From: Chamaecyparis obtusa
Taxonomy: Eukaryota; Streptophyta; Pinopsida; Cupressales; Cupressaceae
Length of the DNA stretch: 64,000 nucleotides
Direction: 5' to 3'
NCBI GenBank assembly: GCA_027943335.1
Contig: BSBK01008847.1
Coordinates: 62,001-126,000 of the forward strand
The notes beneath the pieces were generated by a model. That model did no database searches and was not told the origin of the DNA. It saw nothing but the letters and a program-made list of their open reading frames with translations. Shown here one piece after another: positions 12,107-23,651 of the stretch (position 1 is its first letter; each line of letters starts with the position of its first letter). The position numbers were made by a program, and so were the translations under genes.

Positions 12107-13570
12107 TTATTTTGACAAGATAGCCATCATCCACTTGAATCTTAATTGGATAGCCATCATCCACTTGAATCTTAACGAGATAGTCATCATCCACTTTAGG
12201 AAGTGTTGGATCACATTTGAGTCAGTCACCAAGGAATCCATCCATCTCTCAATTTCTTTGTACTTTTTTTGGCCATTCTCTGATAACTTCAAAGCATGAA
12301 CATTGCAACTTTCTGAGCTTTTAAAAGTTGGAAATAGTGCGGATTGAGCTGTTGTCTTTAGTAAAATGATCTCGGTCTACTTAAAATGAAAGAAAACTTA
12401 GATTCATGAAATCTATATAGCTAATAATTAAGATATTAGAAAATAAACACAAACCAAACCTTTAACATGTGCCATTAGGCTAGACTTTCCCATTCCCTAG
12501 CTACCACATATACTAATAGAAATGGGAGGTTGTACATAAGGATTCAATAATAATGCAAAAAGACCATAAGAAAAATTAGCTCTTCCTGTAAGATTAATCA
12601 TGGTTTAGCTTTCTAATTTAAAATCAATGTTGATACAAACTAGTAGGAAATGGAAGATACTACTCTTTTACCTAGGTAGTCTTCGATAGATGGTTAGTCA
12701 TTTGCTTGAATTGGACTCGTACCAATTTCTCGTAGAACTGCCAACCATGTCACAATTTTTAAACAATAAGAAACTCTTATGTATAAGTTATCAAGAAAAA
12801 ATACTGTAGGATACTTAAATTATCTTTGTTAGCACTGTTTATCTCATTTTGCATTAAGTGCCCACTCAAGATAGTTTTCTCAATCTTACAACCTTCTGTA
12901 AGTAGTTGTTTTGTCATTTCAGTAAGTTCCAACAAAACAACCATTCACACCATATCGATGTTTTCATTTGTCAACTCTTTCATTTTGTCTGAGAGAAATG
13001 ATTTCAGTGGACTATTATAGCTTAGACAATTATCAACTCACTACTACACCATATCATATGTATTGATATAGTGTGTAGAAGTTTCTAAAGTCTCCTTTTG
13101 TTGTAGGAAGTAGTTGAAAAAAATAGGGGTGGTTTATGATAACCAAAATGAATTACTGAATTGTTCAATGCTTTAGTGTGCTAGGAGATACTCCAAGGTG
13201 CTCTATTCCTTTTAATTTCATTGTTTTTCAAAAGAAATGGGTTTGAAATATAGATAGAATCAAATGAATGTTGTGAAGATGAGTTTCTAGTGTTGAGTTT
13301 TCTTTTAATCATTGTCCTCCAGTAGCCTGAATTGTTGGGCATCACCTATATTTGTGGATTCATTGTGAGCTTTCTCGTGTATATTTTATTTGTCTCCCAG
13401 TACTAAATCTTCATAGTTGGAATTAGACACACTTCTTATAGGCCCATCTTTGTTTGACCCATCAATGTGTGACTTTGCTGGAGCTTTCTTTCTTTTGATC
13501 ATCTCTACACCACCATTGCTAAGCTTAAGATCAAAATTTTCTTTTGTTCCTTTTCTTAGCACACTGCATG
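12107..13570 (-). pseudogene. Exon fragments of a possible KAP-like P-loop NTPase
   Basis: Several minus-strand segments read as protein although they lack start codons. Segment 13560-13320 is basic and Ser/Asn-rich, with stops near 13407 and 13325. Segment 13000-12830 looks helical (ELTEMTKQLLTEG) with one stop. Segment 12595-12460 has an acceptor-like TTACAG before it and contains 'LNPYVQPPISISICGS' followed by a stop codon and 'GMGKSSLMAHVK', a Walker-A-like GxxGxGKSS. Segment 12376-12110 follows a TAAGTAG acceptor (reads 'LLKTTAQSALFPTF' and 'KKYKEIERWMDSL'). The order (a leucine-rich helix, N-P, P-P-I, then a P-loop) resembles the start of KAP-type P-loop domains. Splice phases between segments do not agree neatly, and stops interrupt, so it is a decayed or captured gene. 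Family assignment is tentative. Confidence 0.35.
12121..12196. repeat. 30 bp minisatellite, 2.5 copies
   Basis: TAGCCATCATCCACTTGAAT begins at 12121 and 12151, and a diverged third copy (TAGTCATCATCCAC) begins at 12181, exactly 30 bp apart. On the minus strand the unit reads in frame as a DDGY-containing decapeptide or, in another frame, LRFKWMMAI. Confidence 0.9.
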
Positions 13571-13617
13571 CTTTATGTCATTGTTGTTCATCCAACCTTC
13601 TGACTAGATTTATGCCA

Positions 13618-13727
<110 letters not shown>

Positions 13728-13739
13728 CTTGATTTGAGT

Positions 13740-14985
13740 GCCTTTGTGAGAAAAATTAGGAATATTATAAAAATTAGAACCTTACTAATGGTAATGACAT
13801 TAACAATACTTAATGTGTTGAACAGTTCTTAACAACATTCCTATTTTTATCATATTTATTTTAGAATTTTTTACAAACTCTTTTTCAAGAGTTGATAATG
13901 TAGTCAAGGTATTCTGATTGGATGGAAGTCAATCAAAAGATCCTTATCTTGAAATGAGAGTGAAGAAATTGACCTTAGAAAAAAGATTTTTGAGTTCCAA
14001 TTTAAAATAAAAATATGAATTTATTTCAATCACAAATTGTGTAATATAACTTCATTGCTTCTTTTGTCTCCTCCATCACTATAATCTATGAAGAAACATA
14101 CATAGACTTGAATTATTAGTATCACTCATGTTAGTTTTCCTTATGTGTTGGCATTGTGAATTTGTTTAAAGAGCCCTTCTACAATGGCTACTTATGTTGT
14201 CATTCTATGAGTGGGATAACTCCAGAGTTTTCTTGAATAATCATTGGATAGAAAGGGTAACACCGTCACTTGGTACAAACACTTTATTGTTTATCTTTAC
14301 CTACATTTTCCTCAATACATCCTTTGATAACCTAAATTTGTATCTTTGGTGTGGGTTTCACACTGTTCTACTATATGAACAAAATTTCTTTAGCCTCCAA
14401 TGTTGCTACTATGCATTTGCATTGCAAATGTCCAAAAAAGGATGATCCAAGAACAAGAAAATACACTTAAAACCCTATCTCTTCAAAGTTAAAAATTATT
14501 TTCCAGTTTATGTGCTAATAAATTTTATATAAAAAGTGATTAAAATTTTTCCACTTCTATCTATCAGACCTTCACACCATGTTTTTAAAGTTTCAAATTT
14601 CTTAAGCTGTAACATATCGTGCACCTAAGAGTCGCGTTCTCTTCAAAAAGAAGTAATTATACTTGAGTTTAAAGTTGTACTCTTACTATTCATAGTACAT
14701 GGTGCATCCAGGGAAATAGAAATTCATCATCATCTGAATATTTAGATGAACAGGCAACATGACCTGCACTAGGTACAAAAGAATACTTCAATGAACATAT
14801 ATATTGCACTTGTAAAAGGTACCAAAATAGGAAACTAAAGAAGCAATGACTTGTTCATATGCATAGATTACACTACGGAGTTTACATAGAAGAGGTGCAC
14901 TATATTTAAAAAAATATTATTCTTATAATAAATATATGTGCACATTATTTAATAAATTATTAGTGATCATTTCAATGGTTTTTTT
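13740..14985. other. A+T-rich stretch, no gene recognised
   Basis: No recognisable coding region. The short plus-strand frame at 14194-14445 shows no family signature. Probably the 5' part of, or flank to, the CACTA element that follows. Confidence 0.5.
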
Positions 14986-17520
14986 AATGAAAAGCCACTT
15001 CCAGTTCCTAATATTGATGAAGAACCAATAGATATCACCGATGATAGCCACTCTCAAGATGAAGAACAAGACACATTTATGGATAAAAGAACTTCACAGA
15101 TAAATGAGGCTACTATCAATGAATTTTTCTACACATCTTCAGAAGAAGTTATTGATTCACCCCTAGCTCAGCTGGCTAGGACGCCTCTTTTCCCAAATGT
15201 TGATTCATCTACATTGGCAACAAGTATGTTGTTGTTGAACTTGAAGGTTACACATGGATTGAAAAACACATGATTTACTGATATATTAAGGCATGATTTA
15301 ATATTCCCCACAAATAATGCTCTAGATATCTAATTTTTTTTTAATATTGTGTATACTCATGAAAATCATTTGTTGCATCATGTAGACTTTTGGCAAACAA
15401 AATACTTCCAAAGGACAATAAGTTACCTCATTCTCATAGAGAAGTATCTTCAGTAATGAAAGATATTGGAATGGAGTATAATACATATGATGCATTCCCA
15501 AATGACCATATATTGTACTATAGAAAGAATGCAAATTTACAACAATGTCATCAAGATCAAGTATCCAAGAAGGTTCCTTATAAAGTATTGCGACACATTC
15601 CACTAAAGTAAAGGTTTGAGAGGATGTTCAAATGTAGGGAGTTGGAAAAATATATGGATTATCATGCACAAGGTAGGAGCCAAGATGGTCTCATGCGTAT
15701 GGCTGCAAATAGAAAATATTGGAAAGAGATTGAGGAAAGATGGCCACATTTAAGAAATGAACCAAGGAATGCAAAAATTTCTCTAGAAATGGATAGTGTT
15801 AATCCTTTTGGAGATCTTCGAATGACATATTCTATTTGGCTAGTTTTAATTATTAACAACAATCTTACCCCCTGGATGGAAATGAAAAAGGAGCATGCAT
15901 TGTTAACTCTTATCATACTGGGTACTAGAACACATGAATGCAGTGCTTTCTTGAAGATTATATATAAAAAAATTCAATTCAGTTAAAACCCTAATAAAAT
16001 TTTTGTTTATTTAGGGAAATGTCAAGTAAAGGATATGGATGTATACTTAGATCCCCTCAATGACGAGCTTTGTGAATTATGGGATGGCATAAATATGTAT
16101 GATGTATCAAGACCTATCAATGATAGAAACTTACTTTGTCATGCAATTCTTATCTGGACAATTCATGATGACCCAGGGCTCTCTATTTTTTGTGGTAATA
16201 TATCATAATTTGCATTAGTAAATATTGTGTTCATTGTACCATTTACTAAATATGATTTCCATTCTTATTTCAGGGCTGCAAACAAAGGGGAAAATAGTTG
16301 TCCATCATGTGAGCCAAAAATGTTGTACAAGCAGTCGAAAGATCTTAATAAAATTGTATATGTGAGTATAGACAATTATTACCAAAAAATCATTGCTATC
16401 AAGTGCATGAGAAAAATAGGTTCAATGGAAAGGAAGTGGAAATGAGAAAGCCAAGAAAGATGAACCCTGTTAGGTCGAAAACCATGTATGACAAAAAAGA
16501 AGGGACAAGATTTCCACTAGGAATGAAAAGACTCTCTATTTTCTATAAATTAGAATAGAATGAGAACTTACCAATATCTCACCTACTCGATACTATGCAT
16601 ATTGGGAAAAATGTGGCAGAGTGCTTATGGAAACATCTAAATGGAACCAATCTTGAAGCACAAATAAAGTTACGAAAGGACCTAGAAGTTTCCAATATCA
16701 TGCCGAACATGTGGATGCATGAAGACAAATTGCATATCCATGCTCCATAGAATTTTACAACAGAGGAGAAACTAAGCATCATTGATACAATGAAAATAAT
16801 AAGATTTCCTTCTAGCTTTGGTACTACATTAAGAAACTTATTCACAAGAGATGGATTAGAGTTCTCAAGCCTAAAAATACATGATTGACACAATTGGATA
16901 AAGGTAACTTTGTAGTACATTAGATTTATTGGAAGCATAATTAACAATTTGTATATTTGAGTGACAATATTAGTTAATACATATTTAAAAATGCTTATTT
17001 ATTAATGGTTGTGCAGTATGTGCTACCTGCAACAATACCAAGCACTTTTGACAATAATGTCACATTAACTATTTATAAGTTATCCAAATAACTGAGGTAT
17101 TTTAACTCAATCATGCATAATCTTTGATGACTCTTATAATTTGAAGCGCATCAATGCTTATGGCTTTATATGGTTTTATACTTTTAGTTTTGAAGACATC
17201 ATAAATCTTTATTTTAATACATGTTGATACTTGTAGGTGGGTTTCATCTAAAGAGATACATCAGGATGAATGGAAGTATTGGAAGATGAATATTTCACTT
17301 TTGATGTGTGATATTCAAATGTGCTTCCCTCCTTGAAGCTTTATTAATTCTCAAGAGATCTATCTTGTACACCTAGTAGAAGAGATTGATTTGTGTGGTC
17401 CTATTCATATTCAAACAATGTGGCTGGCAGAGAGATATATGAAAGTTTTAAAACATTTTGTGAGGCAAAAGGCTCGACCAAAAAGGTCCATGGTTGAGGG
17501 TTACATTGTTTTCCAAGTAA
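14985..17520 (+). pseudogene. CACTA (En/Spm) transposase remnant, Tnp2-type
   Basis: This reads in the order of a plant Tnp2 transposase. It has an acidic lead-in (about 15000-15120), 'SPLAQLARTPLFP' (15160-15195), a short K/R-rich region near 15625 ending 'GLMRMAANRKYW', then 'LEMDSVNPFGDLRMTYSIW' (15785-15840). 'NNLTPWMEMKKEHALLTLII' (15860-15920) corresponds to the family's NLPPW-x-C-x-K-x-E block, and 'DVYLDPLNDELCELWDG' lies near 16035. 'LLDTMHIGKNVAECLWKHL' (16585-16640) matches the L-D-x-M-H-I-x-K-N-V block. 'IHIQTMWLAERYMKVLKHFVR' (17400-17465) lies in a DUF4218-like domain. Many stops and frameshifts, plus apparent introns, break it. The frame ends at 17520 where the Ty3/gypsy element begins. 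The 3' part was not found in the window. Confidence 0.85.
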
Positions 17521-19179
17521 TGTGATAGGATCACGCTAGATTTTAACTCTCCTATTAGGACCAACCTAGGTTCCTAACTCACTAACTCCCCAATTCCTTG
17601 ATCAGGGCTTCTACAAGGTGCTTCCTTGCCTCCTAGGACTTTCTCAATGTCCTCAATCAGAGAAAACTACTCCCACTCTTCTAGGTGACCTATCAATGTT
17701 CAAATGTACCTTCCCTTCTCATGCTCACTTACATCTAACCAAGTCTAATCAACCTCCTAAGAAAGTTTTAAATCTTGTAGGGGTCTGGAGGTAGTCAAAT
17801 TCATCTTATTAACCAATTCTTGACACATTTTATCCATGTCAATCCATCTTTCCTTTACAGATCTCACCAATTGGTTTATCTAGGCCTTGTAGCCCTTGAT
17901 CCCCCAATCAGGTCTCCTAATAGGAGTTTTTAGGCTTTATTACAAAATGTTCCTTAAGGACCTGCCAAAAACATTATGGATTATTCATTCAATTAGGAAA
18001 CCCTAATATATTTTTTGGGTCTTGGGTTCCTAAGCCTTCGTACAGTACCCTAACCAAGCTAGAAGGGTTTGATGAGGGTTTTAATGGCTTCTAGGAGCTC
18101 ACTGTTCACTGAAAAAAAATTATTTCAAAAAGGATTGGAAAAGCATCTATTTCTTCACCAAGGATCTTTCTCATCTATTTACACATCTCCAATGCCTTGG
18201 ATTTAGTTTTCAAAGTCATCCTTGCAAGTAAACTTATGAACAACTTCCTTGTTCCTAGTCGGAAATTGATTGAGCTCGCCTAGGAAAGGGTAAAACATAT
18301 AACATAAAACTTATTTAGGTCTCCTTCTTTATTATGTACACTTTACATCAGCTCCACTTCCATTTTCCAAAAGGCCATGATGAACACATGGTGAGATTTT
18401 ATGGGGGAGTCATTTTTTAGACTATTCCTATGTACAAGCCAGTGAGCTGGCAGGACCAAAACAATAAACAAAAAACTTTTAAAAAATAATAAAAAACACA
18501 CAATCCTATATAGAAATGAAGAAAAACTAATAAAAATATCTAATTCATTCAATAAATATACTAATATTTTCCATTAGATCCTATTCATGCTAGGAAATAG
18601 AAAATTGTTCCCTTAACTGTCTATGACAATGTTTGATTGGTTAATGCCAGTAATTACAAAAATTCTCCAACCTTGGTATTCAAGCTTGTTAAGGCTTAAA
18701 TAGTTTTTAATAATGTGTGTAGGTGGTTAGGAATGAAGTAGTACCTAATTCTATCCTTCGGTATCTTTAAGACAAAAGTTGTCATGCAACTTTGCATAGT
18801 TGCAAAAGTTGTCATGACAACTTTTTAGCAACTTTTGCATTGTTGCTTTTCTTCCTTCCTAAAACACTCTAAACCACCTAGAGGGTTACAAAAACACTCC
18901 TAAGCCTAAATTAGGCTCATTTTCATCACCTCCTAACATTTTGGAGTCATTTTTTATCCTTGGACTCTACTCTGCACACTAGGACTATACTAGCTCTTAG
19001 GGACACTTTAACATCCACACCAATCTTCACTAACTCAAACCAAAACTAACCTAATTAACTAACTACACCACATCAAATATAATATCTTGGATCATTTATT
19101 AACTCTTTGATCTAGCTAGGATTAGTACAAGACACAAATTAGGATAGGACACTTAGGCTATATCCTAGGTGCTCTTGCA
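17521..19179 (-). repeat. 3' LTR of the chromovirus
   Basis: About 1659 bp. On the plus strand it begins TGTGATAGG and ends CTCTTGCA, so on the element's own strand it is TG...CA bounded. The proximal 1200 bp match 23652-24852; the distal 450 bp (18728-19179) have no partner in the window. Confidence 0.85.
18776..18846. repeat. Palindromic cluster in the LTR
   Basis: The words AAAAGTTGTCATG and its near complement CATGACAACTTTT, with GCAACTTTTGCA and GTTGCAAAAGTT, are interleaved in about 70 bp and can form alternative hairpins. It lies in what would be U3 of the element, in the part missing from the other LTR. Confidence 0.75.
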
Positions 19180-19193
19180 CCATTCTCCCCTAA
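19180..19193 (-). other. Polypurine tract of the chromovirus
   Basis: Minus-strand TTAGGGGAGAATGG lies immediately before the LTR start, the expected site of plus-strand priming. Confidence 0.7.
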
Positions 19194-19264
19194 ACAAAAG
19201 AGACCAGGTCCCATTGGAAGGAATCAAGTTAGGATATATGCCCAACTTACGAAACTCTATCTTA

Positions 19265-20520
19265 GAGAACCATGTACCTTATGAGTCTTCCTTTCCTTTC
19301 CATTTGATAAGATATTCCATGTATGTCTTATGCCTTGTCTTCTTAGCAACCTGGGAGCTTAAGATCTTCTCTTCTTGTGGGCTTGGTGTGATTGGAAACT
19401 TCAAAGTTTCTATATCCTCTACAACCTCATTTTTTTCACTACCTTCTAATGGGATTGAGCCTTTGTAAGGCACCAAATCTACAACATTAAACACTAGAGA
19501 GAGTCCTATATCTACTGGAAACTCCACCTTATAGGCATTACTCCCATACTTTGCTAGGATGTCACAAGGGTCTATTCTTCTCATTTGGAGGTTGATAGGG
19601 ACCCCCTTATACAAAATTTATTTGTTCAAGTGAACCATCACTAGATCCCCAACTTGGAACTAAATATCCCTCTTCCTCTCATCAACTTTTTTATTGGTCT
19701 TGGTGGTACTATCCATATGGGATTGTTTGACTGAGGCATGTACTTCCTTCATAGACTGAGAAAAGTCCTCAACATAACCACTCCTATTTGTTGTATCTCC
19801 CAAGTATTTGAGCTCATGGATTCCTCTTGGATGAATCCCATAGACCACCTCAAAGGGACTCCTACCAATAGTTCTATTTATGGTGTCATTATAAGAAAAT
19901 TCTTCTTGTGCAATGACTTGGTCCCATGTTTGACCATATTCCTTAGTAAGACACCTTAGGATATTTCTCAATCTCCTATTAACAACCTCGGTTTGTCCAT
20001 TTGTTTGGGGATGGTACGAAAATCCAAAAGAAAGGTTGGTGCCAAGATTTTGGCACAAGGTCTTCCAAAAGTGACTCATAAATTTGGAGTCTTTATCAGA
20101 AACAATACTCAAAGGTAGACCATGTATTCAAACTACTTCTATGAAAAAATAAGTTATCAATGTGGCATGGATCATGAGTGGTTTTACATGGCACAAAATG
20201 AGCCATTTTTATGAATCTGTCTACAATAAAAAAATATACTATCCAAGCCCTATTTTGTCTTAGATAGCCCAACCATAAATTCCATGCTAAGACACTCCCA
20301 ATGTCTATTAGGAATTGGAAGGGGTTGATACAACCATGTATTTGATAAAGTGCCCTTAGCTTTCTGAAAGACAATGCAAGTCTCAACATACCTCTTGATG
20401 TCTTGCTTCATCTTAGGGTAGTAGTATTATCTTTTAACCAATTCTAAGGTCTTGTGAATACCAAAATACCCATTGAGTGATCCATTGTGCTTCTCTTGAA
20501 TTAGGTTCTCTCTCATTGAA
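19265..20520 (-). pseudogene. Integrase with C-terminal chromodomain (broken)
   Basis: Reads on from the RNase H end. A zinc-binding start contains 'HNGSLNGYFGIHKTLELVKR' (about 20490-20430), then broken core sequence including 'PIPNRHWECLSMEFMVGL'. The best-preserved part (20112-19660) starts 'SIVSDKDSKFMSHFWKTL' (second catalytic Asp) and includes 'SYHPQTNGQTEVVNR' with the third acidic residue in QTE. Next come 'NRTIGRSPFEVVYG' and a C-terminal region with 'VDLVPYKG'. The tail 'TRHKTYMEYLIKWKGKEDS' near 19290 is the chromodomain core. Stops near 20430, 20280 and 19660 and a frame change near 20100 prevent a full product. Confidence 0.85.
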
Positions 20521-21940
20521 CCTCTAGGCACACAAAGTTTCCCTCCCCTAAACAAAAGACCTTGAATAATGTAATCATAATATTCACTATGGAAATGGTT
20601 TTGAAACTCTTTGCATACCTTGTAAGTAGCTGAGAGGTCTTCATCCTCCAGGTAAAGTTCCTTGAAGCTGTCTATACCAATGCTCCTTAATTGTATTTCT
20701 TGGACTATCAAGAGTCTTCTGCTCAAAGAATCTGCCACTTTGTTTTGTTGTCCTTTCTTATGCATAATTTTGAATGTGTAGGATTGGATATACTCCACCC
20801 ACTTCATATGTTGTGGCTTAGCTTGTCTTGTGAATTTACAAAGGTTAAAGCCTAGTTATCTATATATACTACAAATTCTTTAGGAAGGAGTTCATGCCTC
20901 CATTTTCTCAAGGCTTGAACCAATGCATACAACTCCAAGTCATATGAGGAGTACTTATTTTTTGCATCACTTATCTTTTCACTAGGGAAGGCCACTAGTT
21001 TTTCTTCCTAACTTAGGATTGCTCCTATAAAAATATTGTTGGCATCACACTCACCAGTGAATAGCTTCTCAAAGATATGGAGTACCAAGATTTCTTAGGT
21101 AGCTATATTCCTCTTCAAGCTCTCAAAACCCTTGTTGGCTTTCTCATTCCACTGAATCCTAGCTTTCATGCCTTATTTGATGGTGTCTAGGACTGGTGCA
21201 CATATCTCACTGAATTACCTGATGAAATTCCTATAAAATTGTGCCAAACTATGGAAGCTTCTTACCTCTGTAGAAGACTTAGGTGTAGGCCAGTTAATGA
21301 TTTCATCCACCTTTCTAATATCCATTTTAAAGTTCCCTTGTGGCACAACAAATCCAAGGTACACTAGATCCCATTTCATAAATTCATAGTTGTCTAAGTT
21401 GATGGTTAGATTTTCCTCATGCAACCTTTGTAATACAAATTGTAAATGCATCAAATGATTTCTCTTGGTTTTACTGAAAATGAGAATGTCTTCTAGGTAT
21501 ACCACAACTGACTTACCTATGAAGTCCTTCAAAACTTCATTCATTAGCCTCATGAAGGTGCTAGGGGAATTATACAACCCAAAGGGCATGAATAGCCATT
21601 CATATAGGCCTTATGTGGTCTTGAAATCTATTTTCCACTCATCTCCCTCCTTGATCCTTATTTGGTGATAACCAATCTTAAGGTTGATTTTTGAGAAATA
21701 CTTAGGTCCTCTTAGGCAATCCATAACATATTCTATTCTTGGGATTGGAAACCTATACCTTATGGTAATAATATCAATAGCCCTAGAATCTATACACAAC
21801 CTCCATGTACCTCCTTTCTTTGGAGATAGAACAGTAGGGACTACACAAGGACTTATAATCTTCCTTATTAGGCCTTGGTCAAGTAATTCTTGTATCTTCT
21901 TGGAAATTTCCTCATTTTTTCATGGGGTTATTTTGTAGGC
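20427..21940 (-). pseudogene. Reverse transcriptase and RNase H (broken)
   Basis: RT motifs appear in order: 'LLDQGLIRKIISPCVVP' (about 21880), 'WRLCIDSRAID', 'FPIPRIEYVMDCLRGPKYFS', 'KINLKIGYHQIRI', an in-frame stop before '[19 protein letters not shown]', '[13 protein letters not shown]' and '[14 protein letters not shown]'. Two catalytic positions differ from the family: the A-motif Asp is Asn (KINLK) and the YxDD box is YLED. RNase H is decayed between 21200 and 20830 and ends with 'FKIMHKKGQQNKVADSLSRR' (about 20770-20700). The element could not make active RT from this copy. Confidence 0.9.
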
Positions 21941-22267
21941 ATCTTTGTTGGGTAAGGATGCTATTGGTATGAAATCTATTTGATGGATTATGGCTCTTTT
22001 AGTTGGTAGGGTGGTTGGTTGTCCATCACTAACTATCTCCTTATACTATCTCAACAGTTCTTGAACTTATATGGGTACATCTGGCTTCTTCTCCACTTTC
22101 CCATCTTTAGGCTTCAACACTAAGGCATATCCCACTCCTTCACCTTCCTCTAGTGTGTTTAGGAAATCCTTCTCTCCCATCAAGAGTATACTAGGACCTG
22201 CTATTTTTACTTCCCCTTCTTCTAGAATTGATTGAATTCTAAATGTGACTCCATCCTTCTTGAAAGA

Positions 22268-22830
22268 CTATGAGTTCTTGACTCTGTCATGAATGGCCTG
22301 CCTATCAAACTTCCAGGGTCTTCCAAATAAGAGATGGAAAGAATCCATGTGTAAGACATCACACAATAATTTATCCTTATACCTCCCTATGGCGAAGTCT
22401 ACCCAAGCTTGTTCATTCATTAGCATATGCTGACCCTTGTTCAACCAAGTGACCCTATAGGGGTTAGTGTGTGAGATCATTTTAAAATTCAACTTGTTGA
22501 ATGCTTCATTAGAGACTATATTATCAGTGGATCTGGAATCAATAATGATCTTACAAACCTTACTTAGTATCTTGCACTTGATCCTAAATAGTGATCTTCT
22601 TTGTATTGGATCCTCTTTGACTAGTTCTTTGATGAGGGTTCTCCTAATCATGAGGTTATCTCCTACCTCTGAATCTAATTCCACTTCAACAGTCTTGCAG
22701 CTTGAGGACTCCTCTTGTACATAGCTCACTCTCTTCTCTCTACATTGGGATAATGAAACCTTCTCAAGACATTGATATGTAGGATGCCCATACTAATGGC
22801 AATTGTAACACTTCATGAAAAAGAAATAAG
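22268..22830 (-). pseudogene. Gag zinc knuckle and retropepsin region
   Basis: Near 22800-22760 the minus strand reads CYNCH, a stop codon, then YGHPTYQC, a CX2CX4HX4C zinc knuckle hit by a stop. Downstream (22729-22268) an aspartic protease domain has 'KIIIDSRSTDNIVS', where the active-site D-S/T-G triplet reads D-S-R, and 'LLFGRPWKFDRQAIHD' near its end, typical of plant Ty3/gypsy proteases. Confidence 0.85.
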
Positions 22831-23229
22831 ATCCTCTTCCTTAGCCACTTGATCTTCCTCTATAGCTGTTTCTTGAACCTCTACCCTTGTTGTAACCACT
22901 TCTAGTATTGGCTACTTCTTTTTTTTCTATGAGATTAGTCTCACCTTGGTTTCTTTGTTTTGAATTCCTTCCTCCAAAGATTCCTCTATGACCTCTTCTA
23001 TTTTTCCCTCTGCCTCTACCTCATCTGCTTGAGTCATGTATTTTATTGATCTTCTCTTCTACCTTGAGAGAAAGATGATAATATTGGTGGACTGTTCTTA
23101 GGATCAAGAGGCTTATCTCCTCTTATATGTTCCACCTTTGGCCATTTAAATACCTATCCACCTTTAGGCTTTCTTCCCCCATCACATGTGACCTAAGACA
23201 TAGTTTATGGAATTATTCTCTATAGGCAC

Positions 23230-23614
23230 TCACTTCAAGGTCCTACTGCCTTAGGTTTTGCATTTTCTTTTGTAGTTGTACCTCATAATCATCTGGTAGG
23301 TAGGTCTCTCTAATATTTACCACCATATCTTTCCAATTAGTAATAGGGTTATTTCCCTCTTTTTCCCTCTCATCTTGCAAAAAATTCCACCATGTGAGGG
23401 AAGATCCCCTCATCCTTGACTTAGCCACTCTAACTCTTTGGGCCTCATTGATATCTTCACATTCAAAATTATTCTCCATGCCTTCTATCCATCCTATGAC
23501 TAACTCTGATTCTATCTTTCCACTAAACAATGGTGTTCCTTCCATCTTCTTTTCTAATTCTGCATTTGTCACCATCTTTGAAGAATCTACTGATTCGGCT
23601 GAATACAACATCAT
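23230..23614 (-). pseudogene. Retrotransposon gag fragment
   Basis: The frame 23614-23243 holds the Retrotrans_gag core: 'FSGKIESELVIGWIEGMENN' then 'RVRVAKSRMRGSSLTWW' and 'WKDMVVNIRETYLPDDYE'. This is the usual W-x-x-x-M...A...G-x-A-x-x-W-W arrangement. Sequence continues with stops into an Arg/Gly-rich linker (23200-22830). Confidence 0.85.
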
Positions 23615-23636
23615 TTATTATCTATCCCAATCTTTT

Positions 23637-23650
23637 AGGATCTGATACCA
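23637..23650 (-). other. Primer-binding site, initiator tRNA-Met type
   Basis: Minus-strand TGGTATCAGATCCT, one base from the 5' LTR edge. The first ten bases match the usual plant tRNA-iMet primer site TGGTATCAGAGC. Confidence 0.85.
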
Positions 23651-23651
23651 A

